This document shows positions 27,923 to 34,167 of a stretch of DNA of 34,167 bases, piece by piece (positions within the stretch are counted from its first letter, which is position 1; each line of letters opens with the position of its first letter). Under the pieces are notes generated by a model. That model had not been told where the DNA came from and did no database searches. It worked only from the letters and a program-made list of their open reading frames with translations. Both the position numbers and the translations under genes were made by a program. Where the stretch lies: NCBI GenBank assembly GCA_049800095.1, contig JBARJD010000150.1, positions 1 through 34,167 on the forward strand. Direction: 5' to 3'. The stretch comes from JAKIWV01 sp049800095 (lineage in GTDB: Archaea > Thermoplasmatota > Thermoplasmata > Lutacidiplasmatales > UBA184).

Positions 27923-28915
27923 TCAGCCGGTTGGTACCAACACGGCCGCGCCTTGGACGCCGCCCGCCCGCATCTCGGCCAGCGCCTCGTTCGCTTTCTC
28001 GAGCGGAAAGCGCGTCGTAACGGTTCGCACCCGGGCCGTCGCGGCAACCGTGAAGAATTCCTCGGCGTCCTTCCTTGTGAGGTTCGCCACGGAGCGCACG
28101 ACGCGCTCTCCCCAAAGAAGGTGGTAAGGGAAGCTCGGGATGTCGCTCATGTGGATGCCCGCGCAGACCACCGAGCCGCCCTTCATGACCGCGGTCAGGG
28201 CCGTCGGCACGAGCGCCCCGACTGGTGCGAAGATCAGGGCCGCATCGAGCGGCTCCGGCGGGGACTCATCGGACCCGCCGGCCCAGACGGCTCCCAGACT
28301 TCGGGCGAACTCCTGACCTCGGGTGTCCGACGGTCGCGTGAACGCGTAGATTTTCTGACCACGGTATCGGGCCACCTGAACCGCAATGTGTGCCGAGGCC
28401 CCGAACCCATAGAAGCCAATCCTCTCGGCGTCACCGGCCATGCGCAGGGCGCGAAATCCGATCAACCCGGCGCAGAGGAGCGGAGCGGCCTCCACGTCTC
28501 CATAGCCGGTGGGTATCGGGAACGTGAACTGCTCGTCTGCCGCGACGAATTCCGCGTACCCGCCGTCTATAGTGTACCCCGTGAACTTCGCGCGGTCACA
28601 GAGATTTTCCCGGCCGGTCCGGCAGAACGCGCAGTTGCCGCAGGCCCAACCTAGCCACGGGACCCCCACCCGGTCTCCCTCGCGCGCCCGGACAACTTCC
28701 GACCCCACCGCGGTGATCGAACCCACGATCTCGTGTCCCGGGATCAAGGGGAGTTTCGGGTGCGGGAGGTCGCCATCCGCAATGTGGAGGTCCGTACGGC
28801 ATACGCCGCACGCCGCGACTCGAATCAGAACGTCGTGCGGACCGACTCTTGGTTCTTCGTGGTGGTCATCTTCCCGTAACGGAGATCTGGCGGCTTCGAG
28901 AAGCATCGCTCGCAA
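27923..28915 (-). CDS. Zinc-dependent alcohol dehydrogenase
   Basis: A 330-residue medium-chain dehydrogenase (MDR), oxidising an alcohol or reducing an aldehyde with NAD(P). Seen: catalytic zinc ligands in CGVCRTDLH and IPGHEIVG, a structural zinc site with four cysteines (C-x2-C-x2-C-x7-C in ACGNCAFCRTGRENLC), and the Rossmann motif IGFYGFGASAHIAVQVA. Length and end (AAVLVPTG) are usual for the YogA/AdhP-like 'zinc-binding alcohol dehydrogenase' subgroup. Start: TTG 28915 gives MRAMLLEAA, typical for the family, and has a GGGAGGG SD about 10 bases upstream; ATG 28906 is the alternative, three codons shorter. The substrate is open. Downstream of it lies the convergent hypothetical gene at 27504. 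Confidence 0.9.
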   Translation of the reverse strand: MRAMLLEAARSPLREDDHHEEPRVGPHDVLIRVAACGVCRTDLHIADGDLPHPKLPLIPGHEIVGSITAVGSEVVRAREGDRVGVPWLGWACGNCAFCRTGRENLCDRAKFTGYTIDGGYAEFVAADEQFTFPIPTGYGDVEAAPLLCAGLIGFRALRMAGDAERIGFYGFGASAHIAVQVARYRGQKIYAFTRPSDTRGQEFARSLGAVWAGGSDESPPEPLDAALIFAPVGALVPTALTAVMKGGSVVCAGIHMSDIPSFPYHLLWGERVVRSVANLTRKDAEEFFTVAATARVRTVTTRFPLEKANEALAEMRAGGVQGAAVLVPTG

Positions 28916-29072
28916 CTACTCTGGTCCCTCCCGGTTTGAACATTCTTTCATAGCGAAGAAAGCCATAAGCGGGGCCGCCCGGACTATGGGATCCGGTAAT
29001 CTCCTTCGCCCCGTCCACGCAAGGGCGGACCGCAGACATGGTGTCCTCGGCGAGACAGGCGTGCCTAGTCGA

Positions 29073-29567
29073 TCAGACCTCGGTAGCGCAGAACGGGCAC
29101 CGACCGACGCGGCGAGAGCTCGAGGCGGGGTAGAACCGGACCTCTCCCGCGCCGTGCTCGAAGCACGCGTAGAGGTAGGAGTACCCATGTCTGACCTTCC
29201 GGGGATAACGTCGCCAGTAGAGCAGGCGGATCGGCGTGCCGGATCCGGGTCCCGATGCCCAACGTTCGGCAGCCGGTCCGAGTTCGGGACCGTGGCGAGT
29301 CGCCGCCCGAAGGTCCCTCGGGCGGACTCGCTCCGACCGTTCCGTGCGCGACTGAAGGTACCGCCGGACCCGGGCCGGCGACGGACGACGAGATACTCCA
29401 AGAAATGTCACGGTGGACACGGCCCCCCGGGGGCAGGCATACACCCACCCGATAGGCCCCCGTGCGTTCGCGATCGCATGGGGCCGGGTCCGGCCCTTGC
29501 AGTGGTGCCAGCACGTACCGGAGGGGGCGAGGACGAACTTCTCCGGGCCGGGCGACGAGGAGCTCAT
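29073..29567 (-). CDS. Hypothetical protein with C-terminal Cys/His cluster
   Basis: A 164-residue protein, unrecognised. It opens MSSSSPGPEKFVLAPSGTCWHHCKG, has a basic middle (RVRRYLQSRTERSERVRPRD), and ends with LYACFEHGAGEVRFYPA and CPFCATEV. The C-W-H-H-C near the start and the final C-x2-C with an upstream C-x2-H may bind zinc. ATG 29567 is chosen because it overlaps the stop of the upstream thioredoxin-like gene (ATGA, 29564-29567); the frame is open much further upstream, but that part overlaps the other gene. Coupling to a thiol-redox protein suggests a metal- or disulphide-linked role, by inference only. Confidence 0.6.
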   Translation of the reverse strand: MSSSSPGPEKFVLAPSGTCWHHCKGRTRPHAIANARGPIGWVYACPRGAVSTVTFLGVSRRPSPARVRRYLQSRTERSERVRPRDLRAATRHGPELGPAAERWASGPGSGTPIRLLYWRRYPRKVRHGYSYLYACFEHGAGEVRFYPASSSRRVGRCPFCATEV

Positions 29568-29929
29568 GCGCCGGGCGCCGACGCGAGGCGTCGCACCATG
29601 TCGCTCTGGAACAGATCGTCCCAAGCCCGACGGGTCCGGGATACGCCTTCGGGGAACCCGGTCAGAAGGTGATCCACGCGTCCGTCGGTCCACTCCAGGA
29701 ACACTTGGGGGATCAGGTAGTCGGGCGACCAGTCCCCGTGGGCTTGGACCACCGCATCGGCCTCTCGTTCCTGGGCGGCGTCGTCGATGTCGAGTCGACG
29801 TACAGGAATTCTGAGGCGCTCCCCCAACTCGCGAACCTTCTCCTCGGAAAGCGGAACGCAATGCGGACACCAGTCCGCCAGTACGATGGTGAGACGCGCG
29901 GGCCGGGGGCCGGGGGGCTGGTTCGGCAT
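29564..29929 (-). CDS. Thioredoxin/glutaredoxin-like protein (CPHC active site)
   Basis: A 121-residue thioredoxin-fold protein. Seen: RLTIVLADWCPHCVPLSEEKVRELGERL (strand, CPHC redox site, helix), RRLDIDDAAQEREADAVVQ, the cis-proline segment LIPQVFLEWTDG, and LLTGFPEGVS. The CPHC pair is typical of disulphide-forming or glutaredoxin-like members more than of thioredoxin (CGPC). It should act in the cytosol, since no signal peptide is seen. ATG 29929 starts just before the first strand. The gene is coupled to the downstream Cys/His protein gene by a 4-base overlap. Confidence 0.82.
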   Translation of the reverse strand: MPNQPPGPRPARLTIVLADWCPHCVPLSEEKVRELGERLRIPVRRLDIDDAAQEREADAVVQAHGDWSPDYLIPQVFLEWTDGRVDHLLTGFPEGVSRTRRAWDDLFQSDMVRRLASAPGA

Positions 29930-30056
29930 CCAGGCTCCGGAAGAGCTCTGGGGATTTAGACGGTGAGTGGCCCCCGGGAAACCGACCGAGCGTCGTACGA
30001 TGCCGGTCGGCCACTCCGTAAATAATCGGAGGGCGTCGGCGCACCGGAGTTCTCCG

Positions 30057-30395
30057 ATGGCGTCGAAAGGGCCCCGCCGGTCCCGCCAAGCCCACGCGAG
30101 CGCTCCAACCTCAAAGCCCGCGACGGCTCACCCGGCCCGTGGCCATCGAGCACCGCCACCGGTCGTCCCCGGGAGCGTTCCCGAGGGCGTCGCGCTCACC
30201 TCGCCCCCGTCCGAAACCCCGCATGGCCATCTCATCTGCCACCGGTGCGGACGCATTGCCGAGCTGGAACTGACTGAACTTGATCGACACTTCCTGATGG
30301 AGCTCTCCCGCCGGCGTCCGGAGGGCTGGGAGATTGACGGGGTCACTTTTTCGGTGACCGGAACGTGCGCCGCATGCCGGAAGAAAGGTCGCTAG
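30057..30395 (+). CDS. Fur-family C-terminal (metal/dimerisation) domain, no DNA-binding half
   Basis: A 112-residue protein. Residues about 56-112 match the Fur dimerisation domain: PHGHLICHRCGRIAEL, a helix LTELDRHFLMELSRR, GWEIDGVTFSVTGTCAACRKK, with the structural-zinc cysteines C-x2-C ... C-x2-C and the preceding histidine. The N-terminal 55 residues are Ala/Pro/Ser-rich and contain no winged helix, whereas a normal Fur has about 80 residues of DNA-binding domain before this point. No missing half is seen in other frames upstream. ATG 30057 is chosen; the frame is open from 29967. It may be a metal-sensing half-protein, a dominant-negative partner of a full Fur, or a decayed gene. Confidence 0.65.
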   Translation: MASKGPRRSRQAHASAPTSKPATAHPARGHRAPPPVVPGSVPEGVALTSPPSETPHGHLICHRCGRIAELELTELDRHFLMELSRRRPEGWEIDGVTFSVTGTCAACRKKGR

Positions 30396-30465
30396 CCCCG
30401 AACCATCGATGGGTCGTGCCGGGCCTCCCCGGGCGATGCCTCATCGCCCGTGAGGTCTCCTCTTC

Positions 30466-31602
30466 ATGATGGGGTTCTTCACGTCCCCCCGGATCTGCCT
30501 CGGTCCGGGGAGCATCGAGCAGTTGAGCTCGCTGGGAGCGCGCCGAGCGCTTGTCCTCGTTGACCCCGCCGTCACGGAGTTGGGCACCGATCGTAGGATT
30601 CGGGAGGAACTGGTGAAAGACGGAGCCCAGGTCCAGGTCTCGCATGCAGTGCAAATCGCTCCAACGCTCGACTCCCTGGCGATGGGAGTCCACGCGGCCG
30701 CAGAATTCCAGCCGGATTGGATCGTCGCGGTGGGTGGGGGCAGTACGATCGACACCGCCAAGGGAATCTGGCTAAAGTACGCCCGCCCGGAACTCGAAGT
30801 GACCTCTCTCACACCACTTACCGAGCTTTACCTGCGTGATCACGCTCGGTTGGTGGCCATACCGACGACCAGCGGAAGTGGCAGCGAAGCTACCTGGGTG
30901 GCCCATTTCTGGGACGCGAAGGGTCGACCGGTCGAGATCGCCTCGCGGGAACTGACCCCCGACTGGGCGCTGCTCGACCCGACGCTTCCGGCCACGGTGC
31001 CGAATGCGACGGCTGTGGACTGCGCCCTCGATGCGCTGACCCACGCCCTCGAAGCGCTTGCCTCGTCATGGGCCACGCCCTTCTCGGACGGGCTGGCGCG
31101 GGAGGCCGTGGCGACGCTGACCCGACGGGTGCCCGAGTCGCTTGAACATTCCGACGACCTCGAATTGCGAGCGCAGATCCATTCCGCCGCTACGATGGCC
31201 GGACTCGCCACCTCGAACGCGCAGAGCGGATTGGTCCATGCCATCGCCCACGCCATCGGCCCACGAGCCGGCCTATCCCACGGGCGCCTCGTCGCGATTC
31301 TCCTCCCGTGGGTGCTCGAGTTCAACTTTCCCGCCGCTCGCGAGGCGTACGCGTCGCTGGGCGGAATCCTCGGGGCGGCCACGGTCCAAAATGCCGCGCC
31401 CTTCACCGAGTGGTTCCGTCGGCTCAACGCCCGGCTCGGCGTCCCACCGACGCTCGCGGCGGCCGGGGTCGACGTCCGGTCGCTGCGCGAACAGATGCCG
31501 GACTGGGTCCCCTACGTGCAGAGCGCCACGTCCTTCGGGGCGAACCCCCGGATCCCCTCATCGGAAGACCTGGCCGCGCTCCTCGCTCGGGTGTCCGGAT
31601 AG
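30466..31602 (+). CDS. Iron-containing alcohol dehydrogenase
   Basis: A 378-residue group III (Fe-dependent) alcohol dehydrogenase. Seen: the opening MGFFTSPRICLGPGSI, the NAD motif WIVAVGGGSTIDTAKGI, the LVAIPTTSGSGSEATW segment, the iron ligands in DCALDALTHALEAL (D-x3-H) and the two later histidines in SGLVHAIAHAIG and LSHGRLVAILLP. All four metal ligands are in place, so it should be active. The substrate could be a lactaldehyde-, butanol- or methanol-type alcohol; it is not sn-glycerol-1-phosphate dehydrogenase, which lacks the PTTSGSGSE form. The start is ATG 30466. It follows the Fur-like gene by 70 bases on the same strand. Confidence 0.9.
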   Translation: MMGFFTSPRICLGPGSIEQLSSLGARRALVLVDPAVTELGTDRRIREELVKDGAQVQVSHAVQIAPTLDSLAMGVHAAAEFQPDWIVAVGGGSTIDTAKGIWLKYARPELEVTSLTPLTELYLRDHARLVAIPTTSGSGSEATWVAHFWDAKGRPVEIASRELTPDWALLDPTLPATVPNATAVDCALDALTHALEALASSWATPFSDGLAREAVATLTRRVPESLEHSDDLELRAQIHSAATMAGLATSNAQSGLVHAIAHAIGPRAGLSHGRLVAILLPWVLEFNFPAAREAYASLGGILGAATVQNAAPFTEWFRRLNARLGVPPTLAAAGVDVRSLREQMPDWVPYVQSATSFGANPRIPSSEDLAALLARVSG

Positions 31603-31670
31603 GGCCGACGGGGCCTCTCTATAGTGGAATATAGGCCATTACCCGGCGGGCCGGCCGCGGGAGGTTCGCC

Positions 31671-32753
31671 TCAGGCCGGGATTTTTACCGGAGACGGCAC
31701 CGGCGCCATGGCGGTCGCCGTGGCCGATTGGGCTGCTCGCTGCACGGTGTGGTTGATGGCGATCTCGGCCAGGTCACTCGCGTAGAACGCGCTTCGTTCG
31801 AGACTCTCGAGCACGTAGGCGAGCCCGACAGCGAGGCGCCCGCGTTTATTGGTCAGCTCTTTGAGGATCGTTTCCCGTTCTCGAGTCACCCGGGCCGCCG
31901 CGTCCAGCACTTCATTCGCCTTGGCGATGTCCTCATTGGCCAAGCTGTCGATGGCGCCCGTGAGGCCCTCCGCCGCGGCGAGGGCGAGCCGGTCGAGTTC
32001 CACGAGGACCCCCGGCGGAATCGACTCCTTTCCGAGGAGGGGGACCGTCTCGGCAATCCGCACCGCGTGGTCCGCGATCCGCTCGAGCACGCGCGATGCG
32101 AGCAGGTACGTCGCGCACTCGGGGAGCGTGAGCCCGATGGAGCTCAGGACCCGGCCGTCGCGCAAGGCGGACGTGATCTGCTTTCCGATGAACCAGTGCA
32201 GTCGGTCCACCTCCCAGTCGCGTTCGATAACGTCCCGGGCGATCGACGCATCCCGAGCGTGGAAGGCCGCCATCGCGTCGCCCTGCATGGCCCGGACCAT
32301 CTGATACATCCGCCGGATCACCGAGGCGATCGGTAACGGGTTTGGACCGATGACATCCTGCAGGACAACCCCATCGGCCGTCTCCTCCAAGATCTCGGGT
32401 CCGATCATACGCTGGGCGAAGCCGCGGACGACCTCACGGGTCCGGGCGTTCATCCGTCCGTCGGTCCGGACCTCGAGGAGCGGTGCCCCGGCGATGTACT
32501 CAGCCACGAGCAGCCGAAACAGATGCTCGGGGTTCATCTCGTTCGACACGCGCAGCTCCCGCCGCGCGGTCTCCCCGGGGGTTCCGCTCTCGGCCCGGAG
32601 CATCAGGGAGCCGTCCGGAGCGCCGTGGAACAGTAGGACATCGCCGGAGCCGAGCCCCCGGCTCACCACCCAGGTCTTCGGCAGCGAAACGATGAAGGTC
32701 GAGCCTCCCGTCTTCTGGATTCGCCGGGCTTCCCCCCCGTCCGCGGTGCGCAT
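31671..32753 (-). CDS. PhoU-domain protein with N-terminal AbrB-like domain
   Basis: A 360-residue archaeal phosphate-uptake regulator. Residues about 8-55 form a SpoVT/AbrB-like DNA-binding swapped-hairpin (RRIQKTGGSTFIVSLPKTWVVSRGLGSGDVLLF), and the rest are PhoU three-helix-bundle repeats (about 130-225 and 235-340) with the metal-binding E/D-x-x-x-D patches (VIERDWEVDRLHW, LASRVLERIADHAVRIAE). In archaea this fusion binds DNA directly, unlike bacterial PhoU, which works through PhoR. The gene starts with ATG 32753; a CTATATAG box lies 28-35 bases upstream. It is divergent from the [2Fe-2S]/FAD oxidoreductase gene. No phosphate transporter gene is in the window. Confidence 0.9.
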   Translation of the reverse strand: MRTADGGEARRIQKTGGSTFIVSLPKTWVVSRGLGSGDVLLFHGAPDGSLMLRAESGTPGETARRELRVSNEMNPEHLFRLLVAEYIAGAPLLEVRTDGRMNARTREVVRGFAQRMIGPEILEETADGVVLQDVIGPNPLPIASVIRRMYQMVRAMQGDAMAAFHARDASIARDVIERDWEVDRLHWFIGKQITSALRDGRVLSSIGLTLPECATYLLASRVLERIADHAVRIAETVPLLGKESIPPGVLVELDRLALAAAEGLTGAIDSLANEDIAKANEVLDAAARVTRERETILKELTNKRGRLAVGLAYVLESLERSAFYASDLAEIAINHTVQRAAQSATATAMAPVPSPVKIPA

Positions 32754-32780
32754 CGGTATGCCGTCCGACTCGCCGTGAGT

Positions 32781-32788
32781 CTATATAG
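32781..32788 (-). promoter_or_regulatory. TATA box of the phoU-like gene
   Basis: CTATATAG, a perfect palindrome, is centred about 32 bases before ATG 32753. It is the only A/T-rich block nearby and can, by symmetry, face either way. Confidence 0.55.
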
Positions 32789-32921
32789 ATGCTGGTTCGC
32801 GTGGCGTTTTGAGCGGTTTTTAGCGTCGAATGCGGAGGAGAAGGCATCCGTCTGCCCTCGGCGGCGGAACGCGGAGCGTCGCCTCAAATAGCCCGACGCA
32901 TCGTCGCCGTTTGTCGCACTC

Positions 32922-34167
32922 ATGGACTCTTCCCGGCCGACTCCCTTCACGTTCCGACGACGGGCCGAGTCGGCGGAGCCCAACGAAACCCTGCTTCAGC
33001 ATCTCGCCCGAGGGGGACTTCCCACGCTGCAGCGCTCGATCCGGTATCACCGACCTCGCGCGCCATTCTGTGGCATCGGTCATTGCACGAACTGCCTCGT
33101 TCGGGTGAACGGGGAGCCGAACGTCCGGGCTTGTCGCTACGTTCCCCGCTCGGGGGATGCCGTCACCACCTCCAACGCGTGGCCCTCTCCCAACCACGAT
33201 CTCATGGGAATTCTCGACTTCCTGTTGCCCCGTGGGCTCGACACCCTCCACGGATTCCGTCGACCGGCGTGGGCGACCCCCTGGTTCCAATGGGTGGTTC
33301 GTCGGCTCGCCGGATACGCTCCGATCGCCACGGAGGCGGCCCCCGGACCCACCGCAACCTCCGCCCCGGTCAGCCTCGATATTCTGGTGATCGGGGCGGG
33401 ACCCGCCGGACGGCAGATCAGCCAACGGCTCGCCGAGGCCGGGCGGTCGGTGGGCCTCCTCGACCGAGGGGCGATTCCCGCACCCCCACCGGGCGTTCCG
33501 CTCTTCCCCCGTGTGACCGCGGTGTTCCTCCCTCCCCCCGAAGGAGCAGGGGATCGTCGATTTGAGGTGGTCGCTCTCGAGGATCCGGACCGGGGACGCC
33601 TGTTCCGGGCTCGTGCCATCGTGGTCGCTTCCGGGGCCTACGACGCGTCGTTGCTGTTCGCCGGAAACGACCGACCGGGGGTGATGACCGCCGAGGCCGC
33701 GGTCGCGATGGCTCCCGGGGACCACGCGCCTCCCTTTCATCGCGCGTTGATCGTCGGCGGCGGTCCCCGGGCGGCCGAGATGCTGGATCGGTTCGGCGCC
33801 CATGTGGAGGCGGTCGTTGCGCCGGGCTCGATCTCGCCGGAGGTCACACGGCGCGCGTCCGACCTGTCGATCGAGCTGTATCCACGGACCCTCGTGCTCT
33901 CCGCTTCCGGACGGGCCCGAGTGCGCCGAGCCCACCTTCACCCCCGGGGAGCGGGCTCCGAGTTCTCGGTACCCGTGGATGCCATCGTGCTCGCCCATCG
34001 CCGGCTCCCTCACACCCAACTCCTCTTCCAGGTCGGTGCCCGGATGGAATGGCGGGGGACCGCGGGGAGCTATTTCCCGGCCCTAGGGGCCGGGAGTCGG
34101 ACCAGTATCCCCGGAGTCTTCGCGATCGGGGAGGCGGCCGGGTTCGTCGACGGCGTGGCGGCCGAGG
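32922..34167 (+). CDS. [2Fe-2S]/FAD oxidoreductase, sarcosine-oxidase-alpha/HcnAB-like (partial)
   Basis: An oxidoreductase running off the window end, at least 415 residues. Seen: a [2Fe-2S] ferredoxin-like domain at about 10-85 with cysteines C-x4-C-x2-C-x12-C (FCGIGHCTNCLV ... RAC), then an FAD-binding Rossmann fold ILVIGAGPAGRQISQRLAEAG near residue 150, an ARAIVVASGAYD strand, a second dinucleotide motif RALIVGGGPRAAEML, and GVFAIGEAAGF near the end (FAD-binding GD/GE motif). This is the layout of the N-terminal half of sarcosine oxidase alpha and of HcnAB-type cyanogenic/amine dehydrogenases. Substrate unknown (perhaps proline, sarcosine or an opine). ATG 32922 starts the domain directly. 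The C-terminal part is cut off by the window. Confidence 0.85.
   Translation, partial: MDSSRPTPFTFRRRAESAEPNETLLQHLARGGLPTLQRSIRYHRPRAPFCGIGHCTNCLVRVNGEPNVRACRYVPRSGDAVTTSNAWPSPNHDLMGILDFLLPRGLDTLHGFRRPAWATPWFQWVVRRLAGYAPIATEAAPGPTATSAPVSLDILVIGAGPAGRQISQRLAEAGRSVGLLDRGAIPAPPPGVPLFPRVTAVFLPPPEGAGDRRFEVVALEDPDRGRLFRARAIVVASGAYDASLLFAGNDRPGVMTAEAAVAMAPGDHAPPFHRALIVGGGPRAAEMLDRFGAHVEAVVAPGSISPEVTRRASDLSIELYPRTLVLSASGRARVRRAHLHPRGAGSEFSVPVDAIVLAHRRLPHTQLLFQVGARMEWRGTAGSYFPALGAGSRTSIPGVFAIGEAAGFVDGVAAE

Noticed and set aside
29568..30095. N-terminal extension of the Cys/His protein to 340 residues
   Set aside because: This part overlaps the thioredoxin-like gene in another frame, is Arg/Pro/Gly-rich, and the ATGA overlap gives a better start.
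1..34167. CRISPR arrays, rRNA genes, replication origin
   Set aside because: No regularly spaced direct repeats, no rRNA-like stretches and no Cdc6/ORB-type repeats were seen.

Overview
The window is GC-rich, tightly packed DNA that looks like an archaeon, most likely an uncultivated, non-methanogenic member of the Thermoplasmatota. Reasons: a fibrillarin-type 2'-O-methyltransferase gene, a tRNA-Glu gene with a canonical bulge-helix-bulge intron, tRNA genes without encoded CCA, several genes that begin 25-30 bases after a TATA-like box (leaderless transcription), a PhoU protein with an N-terminal AbrB-type domain, and a hexulose-phosphate synthase/RraA-like fusion of archaeal type. The lineage is an inference; there is no rRNA gene here.

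Layout. (1) 1-1775: a proline-rich zinc-ribbon protein, a RidA-family protein and fibrillarin. (2) 1918-8346: the most interesting block, seven same-strand genes, mostly overlapping or a few bases apart. They encode a surface protein with Ig/PKD-like repeats, a VirB2/CedA1-like small double-TM protein, a VirB6/CedA-like polytopic protein, a PrgI/VirB3-like protein, a small triple-TM protein, a VirB4/CedB-like ATPase and a small acidic protein. Together they look like a chromosomal type-IV-secretion-derived DNA transfer or import machine (Ced/Ted-like) without relaxase or coupling protein. (3) 8358-10514: a solitary DNA methyltransferase divergent from the HPS-RraA fusion, sharing one A/T box. 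(4) 10566-11546: intron-containing tRNA-Glu followed by a small segment that ends in a second copy of the tRNA 3' end. (5) 11565-20494: ordinary genes, including a membrane protein, NmrA-like oxidoreductase, TruA, amidohydrolase, glutamine synthetase divergent from an Lrp regulator, LsrF-like aldolase and a LURP-one/scramblase-like protein. (6) 20584-25690: tRNA-Leu(CAG) and a 4.9-kb island bounded by a degenerate copy of the tRNA 3' half. It carries a seven-bladed YVTN propeller surface protein, a structured-RNA candidate, other tRNA scraps, a RelBE-like toxin-antitoxin pair with a palindromic operator candidate, a methyltransferase and a nucleotidyltransferase-fold protein. (7) 25720-34167: a GNAT acetyltransferase with an in-frame TAG near its end, an alpha/alpha-toroid protein, zinc and iron alcohol dehydrogenases, a thioredoxin-like/zinc-protein pair, a Fur C-terminal domain without its DNA-binding half, a PhoU regulator and the start of a [2Fe-2S]/FAD oxidoreductase cut by the window end.

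How the parts may work together: the type-IV-like apparatus would span the single archaeal membrane, with the ATPase powering DNA or protein movement; the nearby methyltransferase could mark self DNA. Both tRNA genes are followed by duplicated tRNA 3' ends, the usual trace of tRNA-targeted integration, yet no integrase gene is present, so these look like old or decayed insertions. All functional calls rest on reading motifs by eye; no database search was run.
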